NCBI GenBank assembly: GCA_965656445.1
Contig: CBFHKO010000001.1
Span: 372,001 to 436,000 of the forward strand
DNA from: JAHEJA01 sp965656445
GTDB taxonomy: Bacteria; Pseudomonadota; Alphaproteobacteria; Rhodobacterales; Rhodobacteraceae
DNA: 64,000 bases
Direction: 5' to 3'
Part shown: positions 61,552 to 64,000 of the stretch, one piece after another
How positions within the stretch are numbered: position 1 is the first letter of the stretch
Layout: each line of letters opens with the position of its first letter
Program-made: the position numbers and the translations under genes
The notes under the pieces: model-generated
The model's input: only the letters and a program-made list of their open reading frames with translations
Told to the model about the DNA's origin: nothing
The model's database searches: none

Positions 61552-62089
61552 GTTGTATTAAAATAACTTCGATGCGATCCCAACCTTGTGGCACGAAATC
61601 GCGTTGAATGAACACCAAGGCCCCGTAATCATCGGCCATCGCGCGAATGAGCCCGACCAAAACATCTGAAAATCCAGACCAAATTGGTTGCACCTTTAAA
61701 ATAATGGTCCCCTCGTTCATTGACGCCACATCAAGACGGGGCAAATCCAAATCATCGACCGCCAAACGGGCCCTGTCGCGTAACGTGTCCAGTGACAAAA
61801 CAAAGTCATAAAACGTCGCCCCACAAAACCGAAGCAAGCGGCGAATGGCTTGTGTATTTTGATGCGAGACCAAATAGGTTCCCACATCTTCTAACACCTC
61901 TTGATGGGGTTTGCCCAAAGAAGCAGCCACAGATGCAATGAGGTCATGCGTTTGTGTATCGTCATAGTGCAAGAGTGGCTCAAAACTCAGACCCGGGGTT
62001 CCCAGATCATCACAGACCTGACGCCACAGGTCAGGTCCATATGTGTCGGTCACAAAGGATTCTATCGATTTATTGACAAGTCCGTGCAT
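61499..62089 (-). CDS. H-NOX-fold protein lacking canonical heme ligands
   Basis: 196 residues from ATG 62089 (MHGLVNKSIESFVTDTYG, the usual H-NOX start). Overall fold matches heme-nitric-oxide-binding proteins, including LEDVGTYLVS and LLRFCGATFYDFVLSLD. But the proximal heme histidine position is Arg104 (LDTLRDRARL instead of LxxLH), and the YxSxR motif is replaced by VQPIW at 133-137. A conventional heme site therefore looks absent. It is adjacent to, and overlaps, a GGDEF partner with the HNOBA domain, so it probably still regulates cyclic di-GMP synthesis by another signal. Confidence 0.82.
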   Translation of the reverse strand: MHGLVNKSIESFVTDTYGPDLWRQVCDDLGTPGLSFEPLLHYDDTQTHDLIASVAASLGKPHQEVLEDVGTYLVSHQNTQAIRRLLRFCGATFYDFVLSLDTLRDRARLAVDDLDLPRLDVASMNEGTIILKVQPIWSGFSDVLVGLIRAMADDYGALVFIQRDFVPQGWDRIEVILIQHDFGSGNSFDLSVSATS

Positions 62090-62160
62090 TCTTGGTGCCT
62101 TTCGATCAAAGGTCAAAAGACACCAAATTTCTTTCAAATTTCTAAACTACCTTAGGAAAT

Positions 62161-63720
62161 TTAGAAATCAGTGGGCGCGCCACCTTCGGACTTGCGGCGC
62201 TCAACAAACTCAGCCAACTCTTCTCTAATAGACTCGTCCATTGGGGGCGCTTCAAACTCTTCGATGATACGCTTGTAAATGTTATGCGCGCGCTCTGGGG
62301 TCCATACGCCACCGGCCACTTCCCAGCCTTCGTAGTTTTTCCAATCCGACAAGAAAGGTTGATAAAAGGCGGTCGTATAGCGATCTTGAGTATGCTGTAT
62401 CCCAAAGAAATGCCCATCATTGCCCACCGATTTAATCGCATCCAATGCAATGTCATCTGGAGTTGTGGCAAATGTTGCAGGCTCCATATATCGCTGAATC
62501 TGTTGCAAGACTTCGCAGTCCATCACAAATTTTTCAGGGCTCGCAATCAATCCGCCTTCTAGCCAACCTGCAGCGTGATACACCATATTCGTCCCGGATT
62601 GGACCGCCGCCCAAAGGCTATTGGACGTTTCCCACATCGCCTGACCATCAGGCACATTGGCCGCACAGACCCCAGACGAGCGCATCGGCAATCCATAAAA
62701 CCGCGCCAACTGACCCGTCATTTGTGTCGCCCGCATATATTCAGGCGTTCCAAAGGCAGGCGCGCCCGATTTCATGTCCACATTCGAGGTAAATGTCCCA
62801 ATTGCGCAAGCCGCGCCAGGGCGAATGATTTGTGCCAAAACAACCGCACACAAAGCCTCGGCTAAAGATTGCGCAACCGCACCCGCCATCGTCACCGGAG
62901 CCATTGCCCCCGCCAAGGTAAAGGGCGTGACCACCAACCCTTGATTGCGACGCGCAAGACGCATCCAGCCATCCAACATTGGAATGTCATGTTTCAGAGG
63001 TGAGGTAGAATTGATGTTGGTATACATCCGCGGCTTTTCTTCGAATTCTTCGTGGCTCAGACCACCGGCAATTCGCACCATTTCCATCACGTCCTCGACC
63101 CGCTCTTTGCCCAAGGAATAGGCATGCGCAACTTTGTCCGTCAGCGTGAGCTTGTCATAAAGAACATCCAAGTGGCGCACAGAGGCATGCACATCGACAG
63201 GCTCAACAGGATAGCCACCCACAAAGTGGATACAGTTAAAATACTGGCTCAGCTTGAGAAAGTTTTTGCACATCTCACGTGTGCCAGGCAGCTTTTTGCC
63301 CAACTCCATATCCCAATAGTTCGGCGGAGAGGACACATTGCCGAACAACATATAATTGCCGCCAATCGTCAATTCCCGATCAAGGTTGCGCGGTGTAAGG
63401 GTCCACTGGCTTGGGGCTTTGGCGATCCATTCCATAACGAAATCACGGCCCATTCGGACGTTTTCACCGTTAATCGTACATCCCGCTTTGCGCAGGATTT
63501 CAAGCGCTTCGTGATTGAGAAATTCAATACCGACTTCTTCCAAAATCCGCATGGCGCCATCATGGATGGCAAGAACGCCTTCTTGGGTCAAAGGTTCTGT
63601 CGGTCGATCAACATTGACCGGCAGCCGCCATGGCATTTGCTCGATAACGGCCCCGCCTCTGCGCGTTGCATTCCCCGACCGACCGCCGCCGCGTCTGCGT
63701 TTTGGTGCAGTATCAGACAT
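62161..63720 (-). CDS. MttB-family (COG5598) methyltransferase homologue, no pyrrolysine codon
   Basis: 519 residues. A basic, glycine-rich N-terminus (PKRRRGGGRSGNATRRGG) precedes the MttB barrel: MRILEEVGIEFLNHEALEILRKAG, FGNVSSPPNYWDMELG, TPFTLAGAMAPVTMAGA and GTNMVYHAAGWLEGGL. The frame runs through without an internal stop, so this is a non-pyrrolysine member; such proteins demethylate glycine betaine or other quaternary amines in some bacteria, and the substrate here is unknown. ATG 63720 has AAAGGAG seven bases upstream. A corrinoid protein gene is not adjacent in the window. Confidence 0.88.
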   Translation of the reverse strand: MSDTAPKRRRGGGRSGNATRRGGAVIEQMPWRLPVNVDRPTEPLTQEGVLAIHDGAMRILEEVGIEFLNHEALEILRKAGCTINGENVRMGRDFVMEWIAKAPSQWTLTPRNLDRELTIGGNYMLFGNVSSPPNYWDMELGKKLPGTREMCKNFLKLSQYFNCIHFVGGYPVEPVDVHASVRHLDVLYDKLTLTDKVAHAYSLGKERVEDVMEMVRIAGGLSHEEFEEKPRMYTNINSTSPLKHDIPMLDGWMRLARRNQGLVVTPFTLAGAMAPVTMAGAVAQSLAEALCAVVLAQIIRPGAACAIGTFTSNVDMKSGAPAFGTPEYMRATQMTGQLARFYGLPMRSSGVCAANVPDGQAMWETSNSLWAAVQSGTNMVYHAAGWLEGGLIASPEKFVMDCEVLQQIQRYMEPATFATTPDDIALDAIKSVGNDGHFFGIQHTQDRYTTAFYQPFLSDWKNYEGWEVAGGVWTPERAHNIYKRIIEEFEAPPMDESIREELAEFVERRKSEGGAPTDF

Positions 63721-63821
63721 GAAAATCTCCTTTGTGTTGCCTCTAACAAACACAAAGGTGAGCAGGGTCATCCTGTCGATTACCGACGCAATCCGTCGTT
63801 TTTAAATTTTTTCACCCAGAT

Positions 63822-64000
63822 TTAGGCGAGCCATGATGGAATTTCACTGATGTCTTGCAAGACAACACTCGCATATGGCGCCAGTTCTGCGCGCTGTGCG
63901 AGGCCCGTCAAAACACCGATTGTCTTCATTCCCGCGCGCTGACCTGCGATCAAATCATGCGTGCTATCTCCGACCATTGCGCACTCCGCGGGATCAAGGT
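63822..64000 (-). CDS. HAD-family phosphatase, C-terminal end only
   Basis: The last 59 residues of a haloacid dehalogenase-type hydrolase, ending at the stop TAA (63824-63822); the gene runs past the window edge. DPAECAMVGDSTHDLIAGQRAGMKTIGVLTG is motif IV with paired aspartates, typical of phosphoglycolate phosphatase-like HAD proteins. Substrate not inferable. It precedes the MttB-like gene by about 100 bases, same strand. Confidence 0.85.
   Translation of the reverse strand, partial: LDPAECAMVGDSTHDLIAGQRAGMKTIGVLTGLAQRAELAPYASVVLQDISEIPSWLA

Noticed and set aside
63784..63803. CGACG-CAATC-CGTCG followed by TTTTT as a terminator
   Set aside because: It points along the plus strand, where no gene ends; the neighbouring genes are both on the minus strand. 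Probably chance, so not listed.
1..64000. CRISPR arrays, prophage or insertion sequences
   Set aside because: No regularly spaced direct repeats, transposase, integrase or phage-type genes were seen on either strand.

Overview
The window looks like a chromosomal segment of a marine alphaproteobacterium of the order Rhodobacterales (Roseobacter group) with moderate GC, roughly half by eye. The evidence is gene content and order: glmM-folP-folB, glyQ-DUF6446-glyS-ppdK, hflK-hflC-DUF2065-degP, hom-glpX-recJ, a soxBDAG sarcosine oxidase operon, a SAM-II riboswitch before metZ, an MttB-family methyltransferase and a Rhodobacterales-type intergenic motif after purD. Almost everything is core metabolism and housekeeping. 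I see no phage, IS element, integron or CRISPR array. Species cannot be named from the sequence.

Layout. 1-3.4 kb: cell-wall and folate genes (glmM partial, folP, two-domain folB) and a SleB-type hydrolase. 3.5-9.7 kb: ppdK, glyS, a membrane-anchored DUF6446-like protein and glyQ, all on the minus strand. 9.9-15.7 kb: an exported trypsin-fold protein that has lost its triad, trkH, folE2 and riboswitch-controlled metZ. 15.8-22.6 kb: a YghU-like GST, yciB, a DMT permease, ftsY, an orphan formate-dehydrogenase-type diaphorase subunit and xseA. 22.6-27.6 kb: purD, an FG-GAP protein, a [2Fe-2S] ferredoxin, a remnant of the error-prone polymerase gene dnaE2, a small lipoprotein and a DegP-type protease. 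27.6-35.9 kb: hflKC, gor-rpiA, GST-sdaA-DMT permease and thiN. 36-42.4 kb: a long acidic protein, rpoD, dnaG and a small unknown. 42.6-47.6 kb: sarcosine oxidase. 47.7-54.3 kb: a TadE/TadG pair, gdhA, a beta-hydroxyacid dehydrogenase, pirin, GNAT and TetR genes. 54.5-58.7 kb: hom-glpX-recJ and tRNA-Glu(TTC).

58.8-62.1 kb is the least ordinary part. It holds an NsrR-type Rrf2 regulator, a roughly 500-base gene-free stretch with several inverted repeats, a TbpB-like surface lipoprotein, and an H-NOX/HNOBA-GGDEF pair. The H-NOX protein lacks both the proximal heme histidine and the YxSxR motif, so it is probably not a canonical heme-NO sensor, yet it remains coupled to a diguanylate cyclase whose catalytic and inhibitory sites look intact. 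The window ends with an MttB-like methyltransferase and the 3' end of a HAD phosphatase gene.

How the genes fit together: sarcosine oxidase and the MttB homologue suggest use of methylated amines or betaines. GdhA, serine deaminase and PPDK link amino acids to central carbon flow. folE2, folB and folP give three steps of folate synthesis. The SAM-II switch ties methionine synthesis to S-adenosylmethionine level.
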